Source: Candida dubliniensis CD36
Lineage: Eukaryota; Ascomycota; Pichiomycetes; Serinales; Debaryomycetaceae
DNA: 64,000 bases
Reading direction: 5' to 3'
Assembly: GCF_000026945.1 (NCBI RefSeq)
Contig: NC_012864.1
Coordinates: 248,001-312,000 of the forward strand
Shown here: in pieces, positions 10,241 through 20,813 of the stretch
Layout: each line of letters opens with the position of its first letter
Position numbering within the stretch: position 1 is the stretch's first letter
Program-made: the position numbers and the translations under genes
Notes under the pieces: model-generated
What the model saw: the letters and a program-made list of their open reading frames with translations, nothing else
Told to the model about the DNA's origin: nothing
The model's database searches: none

Positions 10241-10873
10241 CTAGTGTCTCCTTCGATATATTGATTCGTCTCTATCTCTTTCAGTTCTAGACCTATATCT
10301 ATGTTGGTAATCTGGTGCTGTTGTGGTATATCGATGTTCATATTCCCTGTTGACAATCGTTCGAGGTCTTCTATTCAGATCAGACACAAGAGAGGAGCTT
10401 CTATTATAGTTTGTTTTCTTTGTTTTTGTCTTTTGTGTAGATTTACATTCTTCTTTCTGGACAATGGTTGGTTTTTCCTTCTTTTCTTTTAAGACTGTAG
10501 GAATGCCATCAGGTTCGTTCGATGCCTCTAGAATCAAGGACCATAGTTGCTTACAAAATACTCTTGATTCCTTCTCCCCCAAGAAATCTGTTAATTGTAA
10601 ATTTATATTCAAAATATCGGGAAACTCCTTCCCTGTTTCATTTCCATAGTCTTGTAACAACTCGTAAATGTAATCAATGATTATATCATCGTCAGGTAGT
10701 TGCTTATTAATTTCTTCAGTTATCCATGGTTTGAATTTCTCTAGTTTAATATTGGAATAATTGTTTGGGTTTTTATTGAAAATCTTCGGGAGTTTGGTGG
10801 TTGTATTCTGTTTATCTTTATTTACCTTTGCCTGTACGTAATCCTCATCGACTGGATTTAATCTATATGCCAT
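10241..10873 (-). CDS. PWI-domain protein, SRm160/SRRM1-like splicing factor candidate
   Basis: 210 codons from an ATG. Residues of about 45-125 match the PWI fold: FKPWITEEINKQLPDDD, then a helix with IIDYIYELLQ and LTDFLGEKESRVFCKQLWSLI. The C-terminal 80 residues are rich in Arg, Ser, Tyr and Glu (an RS-like tail ending YRRRH). PWI proteins bind nucleic acid and act in pre-mRNA processing in the nucleus. No RRM is present, so the protein resembles the SRRM1 type rather than the RBM25 type. The role in this yeast is inferred from the domain alone. Confidence 0.8.
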   Translation of the reverse strand: MAYRLNPVDEDYVQAKVNKDKQNTTTKLPKIFNKNPNNYSNIKLEKFKPWITEEINKQLPDDDIIIDYIYELLQDYGNETGKEFPDILNINLQLTDFLGEKESRVFCKQLWSLILEASNEPDGIPTVLKEKKEKPTIVQKEECKSTQKTKTKKTNYNRSSSLVSDLNRRPRTIVNREYEHRYTTTAPDYQHRYRSRTERDRDESIYRRRH

Positions 10874-12097
10874 CTTTGAGCGATAATTATCGGTCTAAAA
10901 TATATATCCCTAAAGTGTTGCTTGTTTTTTCAACAGTTTCAGTAGGTGTGGAGAAACGGAAAATGTATCCAGGGATGGAAGAGATGTTAAATGTACTTGG
11001 TGGTAGTAAGTCGGTAGTGAATCGAATTGTAAAAAGATAAAATAATATCTGAAAACTTTTAATGTGTAGAGATCAACGTAGTGCGAAGGCAAAAAAAAAA
11101 AAAAGTTGTAAGGGATTCGGTTGCCTAATCTGAAAGATTTACACTTTACGTGGTTGCAAAAATGTACTTGTTGTTTTGTTCCAACACGACTACACCAAGA
11201 CAGAACAAGATATAGGAGAAACAATGCCATTACACTTACAAACGCAAAGCACCACGCTAGTAATATGTTTTATCGTATCAAAAAAGAGCAGCAGAAGGTG
11301 AAAATAAACAAGGAGGGAGAAGCAAGAGGAAACAGCAACAAATGAAAAGGAATTGGGGATACAGTGTATTCGTCCCAATGTTTGTGTAGGCACTGCCACT
11401 ACCACCAATTTAACTTATCCCCTCCCCTTTTCTTGTTGTATTTGTATAAAGAAATATATATGATTGGATCGAGTTCACTTTTAATTTTGTCCAGTATTGT
11501 ATGAGTGGCAGAAACAACAGTTTTCCATTCTCCCCACATTATCTGCATATACGTAATATTTATAACAACAATTATTGTTGTAATAGTAATTATCAAAAGT
11601 CATCAAAAAAATTAATTGCGTTTACTATAAGGGTTTCTTATACAATTCTGTAACACACAATTGTACCCCTTTCTTATGGTTTAACTGGATCATTGAATTT
11701 GTATTTCCTTTTCCCCATTCAATTCTCTCCACTTTTCAGTAAGATTCACTTCATCAAGAAACGTTTATCACACAATCTTTAGTCAACCAATAGGGTAGCC
11801 ACTTGTCCCCTCATTATCTCTTTCATATCAAAACTGAACACTTGAAAGGTGTTGCCAAACCCCCATTTTTTTTTTTGTCTGTTGTCGTTGTTGGATTTCT
11901 GAAAAGGTACAAAATATAAGGACAAAAAAATAATTATAAATACAATAGAAATACCAGCATACATTTAGGTTTCACAATTTTCATAATTTTCAATAACAAG
12001 ATTGATCCTTATTAGTCCTGTCGTTTGCTAGGCTCTATATATATATATACTTCATTTTGTTTACCTTTCACTTTTGGAGTTGAATTCACACATACAC
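10874..12097. other. Divergent promoter region between the PWI gene and the YTH gene
   Basis: 1.2 kb between divergent genes. A (TA)n stretch at about 12041-12050, some 50 bp before the YTH ATG, may be its TATA element. Open frames here (for example 10910-11230 minus) are low-complexity and unsupported. Confidence 0.55.
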
Positions 12098-13186
12098 ATG
12101 TTCGACACGGCCGATTCATCAAGACACTATCTCGTAATTGAAACCCCATCGGCTGATTATAAACAAGAGGAAAGGTATAATGATGATAATGATATCATCC
12201 ATAACAGTAAAAACTATTACATTCCATCTTTAGATGATATTTCCTCGATATCGACATCAGCATCTTCTCATGGTACTACTTTTTTCAGCAACAACCACCT
12301 GAGCTTAAATAGATATGGCACTCCAAGATCACTCTCAAGATTGAGATCAATTGAATCAGAAATCGACAATTTGCCTTTAGTTTTTAAGACAAATATTTGG
12401 TCAAATGAGTATCTGGTTAACCACAACAAGACTGCTAATTTGTTTGCTAATTTTACTTTAGAATCTGGGAATTTTGCTTGCAATTTAACTACTACAGCTT
12501 GCGATAAATCTCAGTTATCATGCAATGATTCTAGTTACGCTACTACCTCTCTGCAAGTTTCTCCAGTCAATAATATTCCAGTAATTGCAGCTGATACCAA
12601 TTCTCGCTCCTTTGGAAGCACCACCCCAAGTATAAACACTAATGCTGTTGTTTCAGGCACTCCTTATTCACCTCCTCCCAGTTGTCTCACTTTTAGAACG
12701 TACACTGGTGCTATATTCACTGTTCCAAAGACATCTAAATTCTTTGTAATCAAATCTTACAATATTCTTGACGTCAATGCCTCCTTTATTCATAATATAT
12801 GGACATCTACTGAGTTGGGTAACAGACGCTTAGATAAGGCATACACGGAATTAGCAAAAACTAATAACTCTGATGTTGATGGTAAGATCTTTTTATTTTT
12901 CCTGGTCAATTCACTGGGGAAGTTTTGTGGGATTGCTGAGATGAAAAGTGCCATTGATTTCACTACTGCACTGAATATCTGGTGTGAGCAAACTAGATGG
13001 AAGGGTATATTCCCAGTAGAATGGTTATTGATCAAGGATGTCCCCAATAAATTCTTCCAACATTTAAAAATTCCAGCTAACGATTATAAGCCAGTCACGA
13101 ATTCTAGAGATACTCAAGAGATCCCCTTTGACATTGGTATCAGCATGCTTAAGATTGTCAGTTCCTTCAAATCCAATGAATGCTAA
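12098..13186 (+). CDS. YTH-domain m6A reader (Pho92/Mrb1-like)
   Basis: I start at the ATG at 12098; the frame extends eight codons upstream, only to a TTG. The product is 362 residues. Residues 1-200 are Ser/Thr/Asn-rich and probably disordered. Residues of about 215-358 form a full YTH domain: FFVIKSYN, IWTSTELGNRRLDKAY, KFCGIAEM, RWKG, KDVPNKFF and KPVTNSRDTQEI. The three Trp of the methyl-adenosine cage are present (W235, W295, W301). The family binds N6-methyladenosine in mRNA; S. cerevisiae Pho92 promotes decay and acts in meiosis. CTG codons at 12902 and 12914 fall on serines conserved across the family, supporting Ser decoding. Confidence 0.93.
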   Translation: MFDTADSSRHYLVIETPSADYKQEERYNDDNDIIHNSKNYYIPSLDDISSISTSASSHGTTFFSNNHLSLNRYGTPRSLSRLRSIESEIDNLPLVFKTNIWSNEYLVNHNKTANLFANFTLESGNFACNLTTTACDKSQLSCNDSSYATTSLQVSPVNNIPVIAADTNSRSFGSTTPSINTNAVVSGTPYSPPPSCLTFRTYTGAIFTVPKTSKFFVIKSYNILDVNASFIHNIWTSTELGNRRLDKAYTELAKTNNSDVDGKIFLFFLVNSLGKFCGIAEMKSAIDFTTALNIWCEQTRWKGIFPVEWLLIKDVPNKFFQHLKIPANDYKPVTNSRDTQEIPFDIGISMLKIVSSFKSNEC

Positions 13187-13474
13187 ACAGAACCCACATT
13201 GGTTTGGTGTGTTAATGTGCTCAAATTTTATATTACTACTACTAACTTTACATTTTATACGATGGATTCACCTGCACCAATAAATTCTCATTTTTTTTAT
13301 TTTTTCTTTGCTCTTGTAATTTCTTAACCAATGCACTAATCACCTTATTTTAATTAGCCAAGTTATTACCGTTTTTTTTTTTTTTTTCTTCTGGTTCGAT
13401 TAAATAAACTCTGAAATTTTCATCATTTGAATAGTAACTGGGCAATTCTATATCACGGCGTACCTACAACCACC

Positions 13475-14215
13475 ATGCTTTCTAGGTCTACTATCTCTTC
13501 TGTAAGACAATTGTCGTCTACATCAGCACTTTTGAACAAACCTACCAAACCAAAAAGCAAGTCCCCAAAAAAGAAACTACAAAAAGAGGTGACGTATGGT
13601 CCACTTTCAGATGCTCAAAAGGCATATTTGGATAGAGTTATCAGAGTTGACCAGGCTGGTGAATTGGGTGCCAATTATATTTACATGGGACAATACACCG
13701 TATTGGCTTCTAAATACCCCCATTTGAAACCGGTATTACACCACATGTGGGAACAAGAAATCCACCACCATAATACTTTTAATGAATTGCAAACCAAACG
13801 TCGTGTTAGGCCCAGTTTGTTGACTCCATTATGGAAGTTGGGTGCTATTGGAATGGGTATGGGTACAGCATTGATTGGGAAAGAAGCAGCTATGGCATGC
13901 ACGGTTGCTGTAGAAACTGTTATTGGAGGTCATTATAACCAACAATTAAGAGTATTGCTGAATCAATATGGTGTACCTATATATGACAAAAAATCAGGGG
14001 TTTTACTTAACCCTGATGAAGTTGAGAAACCAGCACAGACTTCTGAAGAATTGACGGAGTTGAAGAATCAAATAAGTGAATTCAGAGATGATGAATTAGA
14101 ACATTTGAACACAGCACTTGATCATGATGCTGAAAAGGCTGTTCCTTATATGCTAATAACAGAAGGAATAAAATTGATTTGTCGTGGTGCAATCTGGACT
14201 GCTGAGAGGATTTAA
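13475..14215 (+). CDS. COQ7: 5-demethoxyubiquinone hydroxylase Coq7 (Cat5), mitochondrial
   Basis: The start is the ATG at 13475, giving 246 residues; an in-frame TTG lies 16 codons upstream. The first 40 residues are Arg/Ser/Lys-rich without acids, a mitochondrial presequence. The diiron hydroxylase core follows: RVDQAGELGANYIY, then WEQEIHHHNTF (ExxH), then AVETVIGGHY and DDELEHLNTALDHD (ExxH). This set of Glu/His ligands defines Coq7. The enzyme performs the penultimate hydroxylation of ubiquinone synthesis at the inner membrane as part of the COQ complex. The gene sits between the YTH gene and NUF2 on the same strand with about 260-290 bp gaps. Confidence 0.96.
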   Translation: MLSRSTISSVRQLSSTSALLNKPTKPKSKSPKKKLQKEVTYGPLSDAQKAYLDRVIRVDQAGELGANYIYMGQYTVLASKYPHLKPVLHHMWEQEIHHHNTFNELQTKRRVRPSLLTPLWKLGAIGMGMGTALIGKEAAMACTVAVETVIGGHYNQQLRVLLNQYGVPIYDKKSGVLLNPDEVEKPAQTSEELTELKNQISEFRDDELEHLNTALDHDAEKAVPYMLITEGIKLICRGAIWTAERI

Positions 14216-14472
14216 TTTTTGGCTCCTTTCTGTAGTGCTGACTAGATTAGAAAGACTTTATATGAATTTATGTAAAAGACAATATATATTAACCAGTTTT
14301 TATGTATAAGGTTTGTAGGTCCTCTTCAGTAACATTTCGTATATGACCGTGTCTTTTATCAGTGTGCACGACCACACGAAAAGAAGAGAAAAAATGTGGG
14401 AATGCCAGAAATCAAAACAAAAACAAAACACCATCTTATATCTACTAGATCATTTAACCACCAACCGTTTCA

Positions 14473-15927
14473 ATGTCACGTCAAAGTTTTTATGCTGATC
14501 ATAATTCAGCTAGTCGCCAAATGAAATATAGAAAAGATTTGTTTCCCTTGTTGGATACAAGAGAAATTACTGCATGTCTACTTGAATGTGAATTCAATGT
14601 AACTCAAGAACTAATAGTCAAACCAACTGCTGATTTTGTAACTAATTTGTTTGAGCAGTTTCTTGACACTTTTATGGGAATACCACTAGGAACAATAAGG
14701 AAGAAAGCCAGTAAGATGTCTTGGATAAATCCTTTAGAATCTGATCAAGCAAACGGCAAATCACAACAATCAACAGAAGACCATAATGATACTCCAGATA
14801 ATGACAAGACAAAAGATACTTTTCTGGCATTGCAGCTACTCACGCTTCATAGATATCTTGCAATTTTCTTTTCTACTTGCGGTATCAATGATTTTGTATT
14901 GACTGACATCGCGCGTCCTGATGGATATAGAATTCGAAGAATATTGAGTGCAGTGATCAATTTCATTCGATTTAGAGAGGATCAATCACCCAAATTTGAT
15001 CATTTGGCAAATGAATGTGAGGCTACTGCTGACAAGGTTAGTGAAGTTCAAGCGGAGAATACAGCCACTATGCAAAAAATCAATGCCATCAAAGAGAAAT
15101 TGGAAATAGATTCGGAAAGCGACGAGAGCAATAGAAAGAATTTACAATATATCAATTCATACAATCGAAAATTGGAGAATAAACTAAGAGAACTTAAGGT
15201 AATGCAAGAATCATTGACCAAAGAACATGATGATTATAAGCAGGAAAAAGCTTTATTGGCCAAGAAATTATATGATATTAATTTCCTATACAATGAAACT
15301 CAAGAACAAGTTGCAAATTTGACCAAATATGCTGAAACAGACTTGTCGATTTTAGTGAAAATAACTGAAGATTTGAGCAATGATCTAACATCGATGCAAA
15401 CCAATTATAAAAATTTGGAAAAGAATTATCAGAATATGGGTATCACTATTGATTCAATTCAAGTTAATGAAATAAATTTGAAAGATTTGTTGAAATTAGC
15501 AGAAGATATTACTCGAAATGTGGAGAAACGACAAATTGAGGCTAAAATTTTGAAAGATAATCAAGATAATTTGGATGAGTTAACTAGGAAACAGATGGAA
15601 TTGGAAGGACAAATATTAATTGTTCAAAACCAATTGAATAAACTGAATAAAAAATATCAAGATTTGATAGTTCAAGCTGAGAAAAAGGAGTCTGCAGTTA
15701 AGTTGAAGCTCGAAGAAACCAAGCGAGAGTTTAATGATATTTTGTCAGAAAAAGAAAAGCATAATGAGGAACATAAAAGAATAATGGATCAAATTGTAAA
15801 GATTCAACAAGAAACTACTGCTATTCAAGATGCATTTGTAAAAGAGTCTAAAGAAGTTGAAATCAAGTTGATAAATCTAATGTCGATAATCAAGAGATAC
15901 ATGTCGGACTTGAGGAATAATATTTGA
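14473..15927 (+). CDS. NUF2: Kinetochore protein Nuf2 (Ndc80 complex)
   Basis: 484 codons from a clear ATG. The first 160 residues have the Nuf2 calponin-homology fold signature: FPLLDTREITACLLECEFNVTQ, a segment with FLDTFMGI and then RDGYRIRRILSAVINFIRFRE-like text near 155-175. From about 180 to the end the protein is almost pure coiled coil (heptads rich in K, E, L, N). Nuf2 pairs with Ndc80 and attaches kinetochores to microtubules; it is essential in yeasts. The length fits the family (about 450-480). The gene converges on the DHA2 transporter gene with an 87-bp gap. Confidence 0.93.
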   Translation: MSRQSFYADHNSASRQMKYRKDLFPLLDTREITACLLECEFNVTQELIVKPTADFVTNLFEQFLDTFMGIPLGTIRKKASKMSWINPLESDQANGKSQQSTEDHNDTPDNDKTKDTFLALQLLTLHRYLAIFFSTCGINDFVLTDIARPDGYRIRRILSAVINFIRFREDQSPKFDHLANECEATADKVSEVQAENTATMQKINAIKEKLEIDSESDESNRKNLQYINSYNRKLENKLRELKVMQESLTKEHDDYKQEKALLAKKLYDINFLYNETQEQVANLTKYAETDLSILVKITEDLSNDLTSMQTNYKNLEKNYQNMGITIDSIQVNEINLKDLLKLAEDITRNVEKRQIEAKILKDNQDNLDELTRKQMELEGQILIVQNQLNKLNKKYQDLIVQAEKKESAVKLKLEETKREFNDILSEKEKHNEEHKRIMDQIVKIQQETTAIQDAFVKESKEVEIKLINLMSIIKRYMSDLRNNI

Positions 15928-16014
15928 TTAAGTAATCCTGGATGTGTATGTATGTCTATATGTCTATAATTGAATCATAAATCAAATGTTCACAACTGTT
16001 TGTCTTTTCTTTCA

Positions 16015-17898
16015 CTAGTTCGGTTCGTTTTTATTACTCTCCTGGTCTTCGTTCTTCTTGATTTCTACATTTTTGGGTATTCTCTTGTTTGTGGTGAAAA
16101 GAGATGTTATAAAGCATAGAATTGCCAACCCAAGGCCCAAATAGAACACATTCTTTAGTGCCTTCATGAGTTGTCTCAATACCAAACTCTTGGCCAGGTT
16201 AGGTAGTTCTTGTACGACTTCTGGATTAGAAATAAACTTTGCTGTCGTGTATTTGTTTAAATCTTTATAGTCTTGGGAATCTTCTGATAAATTCGTCATC
16301 ATTTCACTGACATATTTTTGACCTGTTGTCTGATAAATTAATTGTGCCAATGTGACTGATATTGTTGATGCAAAATTCTTAACAAAATCCAGAAACACAG
16401 TTACTAGAATAGTAGCTCCTGGAATATCTTTAGATACTGCCAATTGAGCCGACAATAATGAACTTTGAAATTGTAAGCCAATAGAAATACCACTTATAAT
16501 TAATAGCCCAATACGAATGCCAATGGAAGAATCTTCATTCAATAATAAAAATAATCCGCATCCCAAAGGTGATAATACTCCAGATGCTAACATGGTAATT
16601 TTTACATTTTTCGTGAAATCAATGAAAAAACTGTTTGCCAAAGAAGCTAATGTTACAGAAATAACCATGGGCAACAAATCAATTCCTGATTGCAAACTAC
16701 CAGCATTGAATATCACTTGGAAATAAACTGCCAAATATGTCAAATTACTAATGAAAAAAGCAAAGTTAAACATTCCACTTAAACAAGCCAGTAGTACTCT
16801 CCAATCAACTATCAATGCTGTCAAAATAATAGGGTTTGCTGAATACCTAAAATTCCAAACGATGAACAATAACAACATACCTCCTCCTACCGTGAATAAA
16901 GCAATAATTGAACCTGAATTCCAGGAATAATTTGTACCACCAAATGTTAAAGCTAGTAATACCAATACTAATCCAGAAGTCAACAAAACAAACCCAATAA
17001 AATCAATTTTCAGTAATTTTTCACGAATATTTCCCTGTGGTCTTGGAGGATGGAAACCAAACATTAAAATAGCCAATGCTGCTCCTCCAAGTGGTAGATT
17101 TATATAGAAACACCATCGCCAAGTTATCTTCTCCAATGCACCACCAATTATAGGACCAAGAACACTAGATGTAGAATAAACAACAGAAATCAGGGCAAAT
17201 ACCAAAGACCTTCTATTCATGGGTACAACTTCTGTTAATATAACCATAACTATAGCTTGAATAGATCCACCTCCAATACCTTGAATGACTCTACCACCAA
17301 TCAATAAGCTCATGGAATTGCTTATACCAGAAATCAATGAACCTATTTCAAATATTATAATCCCAGCAACTAATGTCCATTTACGACCAAATGCGATACT
17401 TATATTACCATAAGATGGAACAAGACATGCCATGGGTAACATGAATCCTGAAGTAAGCCAACCAATTTTTTCAAATGCATTGAATTTATTCCCTACAGTA
17501 GTTAAGATTGTGGAAACAATGGTTTGGTCTAAAGCTACAAGAAATAATGATATAATACAAGATGAAATGGTCAAGAATAATGGGAATCCCGTGAGATATT
17601 GTTCGTGAGCTTTAGTTCCATCTCCGGCATCTGCCTCGATATATTGTTGACTATTTGCTTCTTCGTGATTACTTTCCAGTAAAGTTTGGTTTTCAAATGG
17701 CGGGTAGCTGCAGATTTCTTTATCAACGTGCCTATTGGTAATGCCATTATCAGCATAACTGGAGAAATCTGGAGAATATGTGTTTGTCTCGGGTGAAGTT
17801 ATTTCATCTTGATCATGTGATAAGGAAGCAGTTTGTTCGGGAGTTTTCCATAGCTTAGTTGTATGGGAGGATGACAGACATAGCATTCGTTGTCCCAT
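16015..17898 (-). CDS. MFS multidrug:H+ antiporter, DHA2 family (14 TM)
   Basis: 627 codons from an ATG. About 105 hydrophilic residues precede the first membrane span. Family motifs are visible: LDQTIVSTILTTV at TM1 (motif D of 14-TM transporters), SIAFGRKW (motif A, loop 2-3), GRVIQGIGGGSIQA (motif B, TM4) and GPIIGGALEKITWRWCFYIN (motif C, TM5, antiporter hallmark). About 14 spans can be counted. DHA2 proteins export drugs or basic amino acids at the plasma membrane or vacuole (Sge1/Azr1/Vba relatives); the substrate cannot be read from sequence. The upstream region at 17899-18431 contains an unusual GC-rich islet that may hold a zinc-cluster regulator site. Confidence 0.9.
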   Translation of the reverse strand: MGQRMLCLSSSHTTKLWKTPEQTASLSHDQDEITSPETNTYSPDFSSYADNGITNRHVDKEICSYPPFENQTLLESNHEEANSQQYIEADAGDGTKAHEQYLTGFPLFLTISSCIISLFLVALDQTIVSTILTTVGNKFNAFEKIGWLTSGFMLPMACLVPSYGNISIAFGRKWTLVAGIIIFEIGSLISGISNSMSLLIGGRVIQGIGGGSIQAIVMVILTEVVPMNRRSLVFALISVVYSTSSVLGPIIGGALEKITWRWCFYINLPLGGAALAILMFGFHPPRPQGNIREKLLKIDFIGFVLLTSGLVLVLLALTFGGTNYSWNSGSIIALFTVGGGMLLLFIVWNFRYSANPIILTALIVDWRVLLACLSGMFNFAFFISNLTYLAVYFQVIFNAGSLQSGIDLLPMVISVTLASLANSFFIDFTKNVKITMLASGVLSPLGCGLFLLLNEDSSIGIRIGLLIISGISIGLQFQSSLLSAQLAVSKDIPGATILVTVFLDFVKNFASTISVTLAQLIYQTTGQKYVSEMMTNLSEDSQDYKDLNKYTTAKFISNPEVVQELPNLAKSLVLRQLMKALKNVFYLGLGLAILCFITSLFTTNKRIPKNVEIKKNEDQESNKNEPN

Positions 17899-18431
17899 AG
17901 TAATGTGTAAAAAAGTCCTTTGAGATTCTTTCAGATATTGATAGCCCTAACTCTCTTGTTGTTAAAATCAGAAGAGAGAATCACAAGATGGCACTAGTTA
18001 TAACTCTCACAAGTAATAAATTCTCGTATAGAATAATTTTATTTATATAGAACACGTAATTGCAACTAGTGAGTAGCTATTGTTTTGCATGAGGAAAAGT
18101 TAAACACCGTTGAATATTTTTTTGGGTGGGGAATGTTTCAAAAGTTGGAATAAACTGTCAATCATTGACAAGATTGTTGTTAGATCTGCATTGAAACAAA
18201 GAGAAAATTCTGTCTCTCTGCTTATTGTGGTGGTGTTTTTTTTGCTGCAAGTTTTCTTTTTTTTTGGTGGACCTCCGCCGTTCGCAGTTCGCGGTGCACC
18301 TGGTACGTTAGTGTTAGTTTATTGGCTGGAAATCGTATAGAAAGCTCCCATAGAAACGAATCAAGTGTCTTCCTCCAACGAATGGATATTCATAGTTTAT
18401 TCTTGTTTTATTCTCTTTATACTCTATATTA
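17899..18431. other. DHA2 transporter promoter region with GC-rich islet
   Basis: 533 bp. Most is AT-rich, but about 18272-18305 is a GC-rich islet with CCGCCG and CGCGG half-sites, discussed as a finding. No gene is supported. Confidence 0.5.
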
Positions 18432-20813
18432 CTACCCATCTATAAAATCTGTGTTAAAAATGATCTTACTATAAACTTCATAATTTTCCAAAAACAAATT
18501 TGAACTGAAAATCAAATTCAGTGATAAATAAATCCCAACAAAATTATCCAGAATTTGCATTAATAATTTTGCAATTTTTAAAATCACTCGAGAATCTAAA
18601 TTTGGATTCATTTCAAGATAAATTTTTCTTAAATATCGACAATTATCTAAAAATACGTTAGATAAATCATTCAAATCATTTTTATTTAAAATCAATGTGT
18701 TTATAGAACTTGGTAAATTTAAACTGTTTTTAGTTTTACCACCACAATTAGTAGCAGTAGTGGTGGTGGTGATGGTATTATTGCTTTCGTTAGTGATTTG
18801 ATTCTGTTCTAAATTCAAATATTCCAAATGCCTAAATTCATTGAAATTACCATTAATGTATTTCAATTTCATATTTTTCAATTCCAATTGTTCAAGATTC
18901 TGTGAAGGGATATTATTCAAATTAAAATAATTGACTGATCCTCCACTTAAACTTAAACTGGTTAGACTCTTACAATTCTGTAAATTTAAATTATTTATAA
19001 TATGTTGATTAAAATTTCCAGCAATGGTGAGTCGTTCAATCGTTGAAGGGATTTTAATTAAACAATCTTTTGTAAAAGTCAAGTTTAATAATGAAAGTTG
19101 AGTCAATTGTAGATTTGATACATTTTGGAAAAAATTTCGGAAAGTTACAATTTTCCCATAATATGGATGATGTATTTGAAGACTTTGTAAATTTGCTGGT
19201 AATTGGAAATTATCCGATAATTTATCAACTTGTATTGATAATTGTAAATAACGGAGTTTGGTTGGGAATTTAAACAACTCGTTCAGATATCGGCCATTTT
19301 TAACAAGCATCAAGTTTAATTGCATCAACCGTATATTGTTGTCTTTGATTTCAAATTGATTAATTAAATTGCTTTGTAAATGTAATATTTCTAACCCCGA
19401 AGGGATATCATTCTCAATATCAATAAATCTTTCAAATCTATTCCTCAGTAAATTCAAATCTCTTAAATATTTCAAATTGTAAAGATTAGTCCCATGTATA
19501 TGTTGTAATTGATTTCTTGACAAATCCAAGAAACTCAATTTTTCAGGAAATTTCATTCCTTCTAAGGAATCAAGCATCATGTTGCTTAAAGTAAGTCTAT
19601 ATAAAGTCAAGTTAGGTAATGTCATGTTGAAATTACTACTAGGGACAACTCCTGGTAATTTTCTAATTATCAATTCATTTAAAGTGTCAGGGATCTTAAT
19701 CGATTTGGAAATTTTCACATAGGGAATATTTTCTAAAATCAATACTTTTAAGTTGTCGGGGATTTGGAATCTTTCATCAATTTTAAGAAATATCATATTG
19801 GCTGTTGTAGTTTCTCTGACCAACCTTGATGAATCAAAATTTAAAACCATTTGATTTTGAAAATATGACAAGTTAGGAACAACAGTATCAAATTTGTAGA
19901 TTAATTTCTTCAATCCACTGGGGAATCTAGTATCAAAAAATGTAAACAATTTAGGAAAATCAATAATTTCCAAATGTGTTAAACATTTCAAGTTTGAAAT
20001 ATTTTGCAAACTAACAATATTTAAACATCTTAAACATACTTTTTCAATAGATTCAGGCAATTGCAAATCTTGCATTGATGTCAATTGTGAAGTACTTAAT
20101 TTTAAATTCCCTTTATAATTCAACAGTTTTAAAAACAATAAAGATTGAAAATTCACCAGACGCAAACTGCGTTGTCCTTCAACTATTGTTAAATGAGTTA
20201 AATTGATAGGGAATTTCACACCCAGTGAGGGGATAGAAGAAGGTAGTTTAAACTCTAGTAATTTCAAATCCTTAATACTTTCAGGGAGTAATTCCATATA
20301 TCTCAAATCAAATTGATTAATTTCCAATATTTGAATGTTTGAGTGTACCAAGTTTAATTTATCACCCAATATATTCAATTCCGTTATTTGATAAGGGATT
20401 TCTTGTATTGGTTGAGAAAAACTTGAAGAAAAAGTCACTTTAACAACATTCCTAGTATTAATTAACTCTAGATTATCCACTAGTTCAAGTTTATAAGGTG
20501 AACACCAATGGTTATTCTCTACTACTTTGTTTATGCCTCTATTGTTGTTAAGAATCAATCGTTGAGGAGAATAATTGTGTAACTTTTGGAATTTCATGAA
20601 TGCTGTTATAGTTTTGAATAGTTTTATTTTTGGATTAGGTTTGAAATCTGTTGCCCTACTATCAATTAAACAAATGGGATATAAATAACTTGTGACATAT
20701 TGATTTAAAAATGGAACGGTGATTAGTTCAAGCAAGATATTCTGAGATAAGTATTGTAATATCTGGTATATTATCTCTGAAGGTAAGTGGATTATAAACA
20801 GCAATTCTTGCAT
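18432..20813 (-). CDS. Large leucine-rich-repeat protein with F-box-like N-terminus
   Basis: 793 codons from an ATG. Residues of about 8-45 (HLPSEIIYQILQYLSQNILLEL) look like an F-box. Most of the rest consists of irregular LRRs of the LxxLxLxxN/xLxxIP type (for example LSFLDLSRNQLQHI, LEYLNLEQNQIT). The composition is very rich in Leu, Ile and Asn. If the F-box is real, the protein would be a substrate adaptor of an SCF ubiquitin ligase; this is inference. Closely spaced LRRs also occur in Candida-specific families of unknown role. A Thr-rich insert (about residue 690) interrupts the repeats. I do not recognise a one-to-one yeast homologue. Confidence 0.8.
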   Translation of the reverse strand: MQELLFIIHLPSEIIYQILQYLSQNILLELITVPFLNQYVTSYLYPICLIDSRATDFKPNPKIKLFKTITAFMKFQKLHNYSPQRLILNNNRGINKVVENNHWCSPYKLELVDNLELINTRNVVKVTFSSSFSQPIQEIPYQITELNILGDKLNLVHSNIQILEINQFDLRYMELLPESIKDLKLLEFKLPSSIPSLGVKFPINLTHLTIVEGQRSLRLVNFQSLLFLKLLNYKGNLKLSTSQLTSMQDLQLPESIEKVCLRCLNIVSLQNISNLKCLTHLEIIDFPKLFTFFDTRFPSGLKKLIYKFDTVVPNLSYFQNQMVLNFDSSRLVRETTTANMIFLKIDERFQIPDNLKVLILENIPYVKISKSIKIPDTLNELIIRKLPGVVPSSNFNMTLPNLTLYRLTLSNMMLDSLEGMKFPEKLSFLDLSRNQLQHIHGTNLYNLKYLRDLNLLRNRFERFIDIENDIPSGLEILHLQSNLINQFEIKDNNIRLMQLNLMLVKNGRYLNELFKFPTKLRYLQLSIQVDKLSDNFQLPANLQSLQIHHPYYGKIVTFRNFFQNVSNLQLTQLSLLNLTFTKDCLIKIPSTIERLTIAGNFNQHIINNLNLQNCKSLTSLSLSGGSVNYFNLNNIPSQNLEQLELKNMKLKYINGNFNEFRHLEYLNLEQNQITNESNNTITTTTTATNCGGKTKNSLNLPSSINTLILNKNDLNDLSNVFLDNCRYLRKIYLEMNPNLDSRVILKIAKLLMQILDNFVGIYLSLNLIFSSNLFLENYEVYSKIIFNTDFIDG

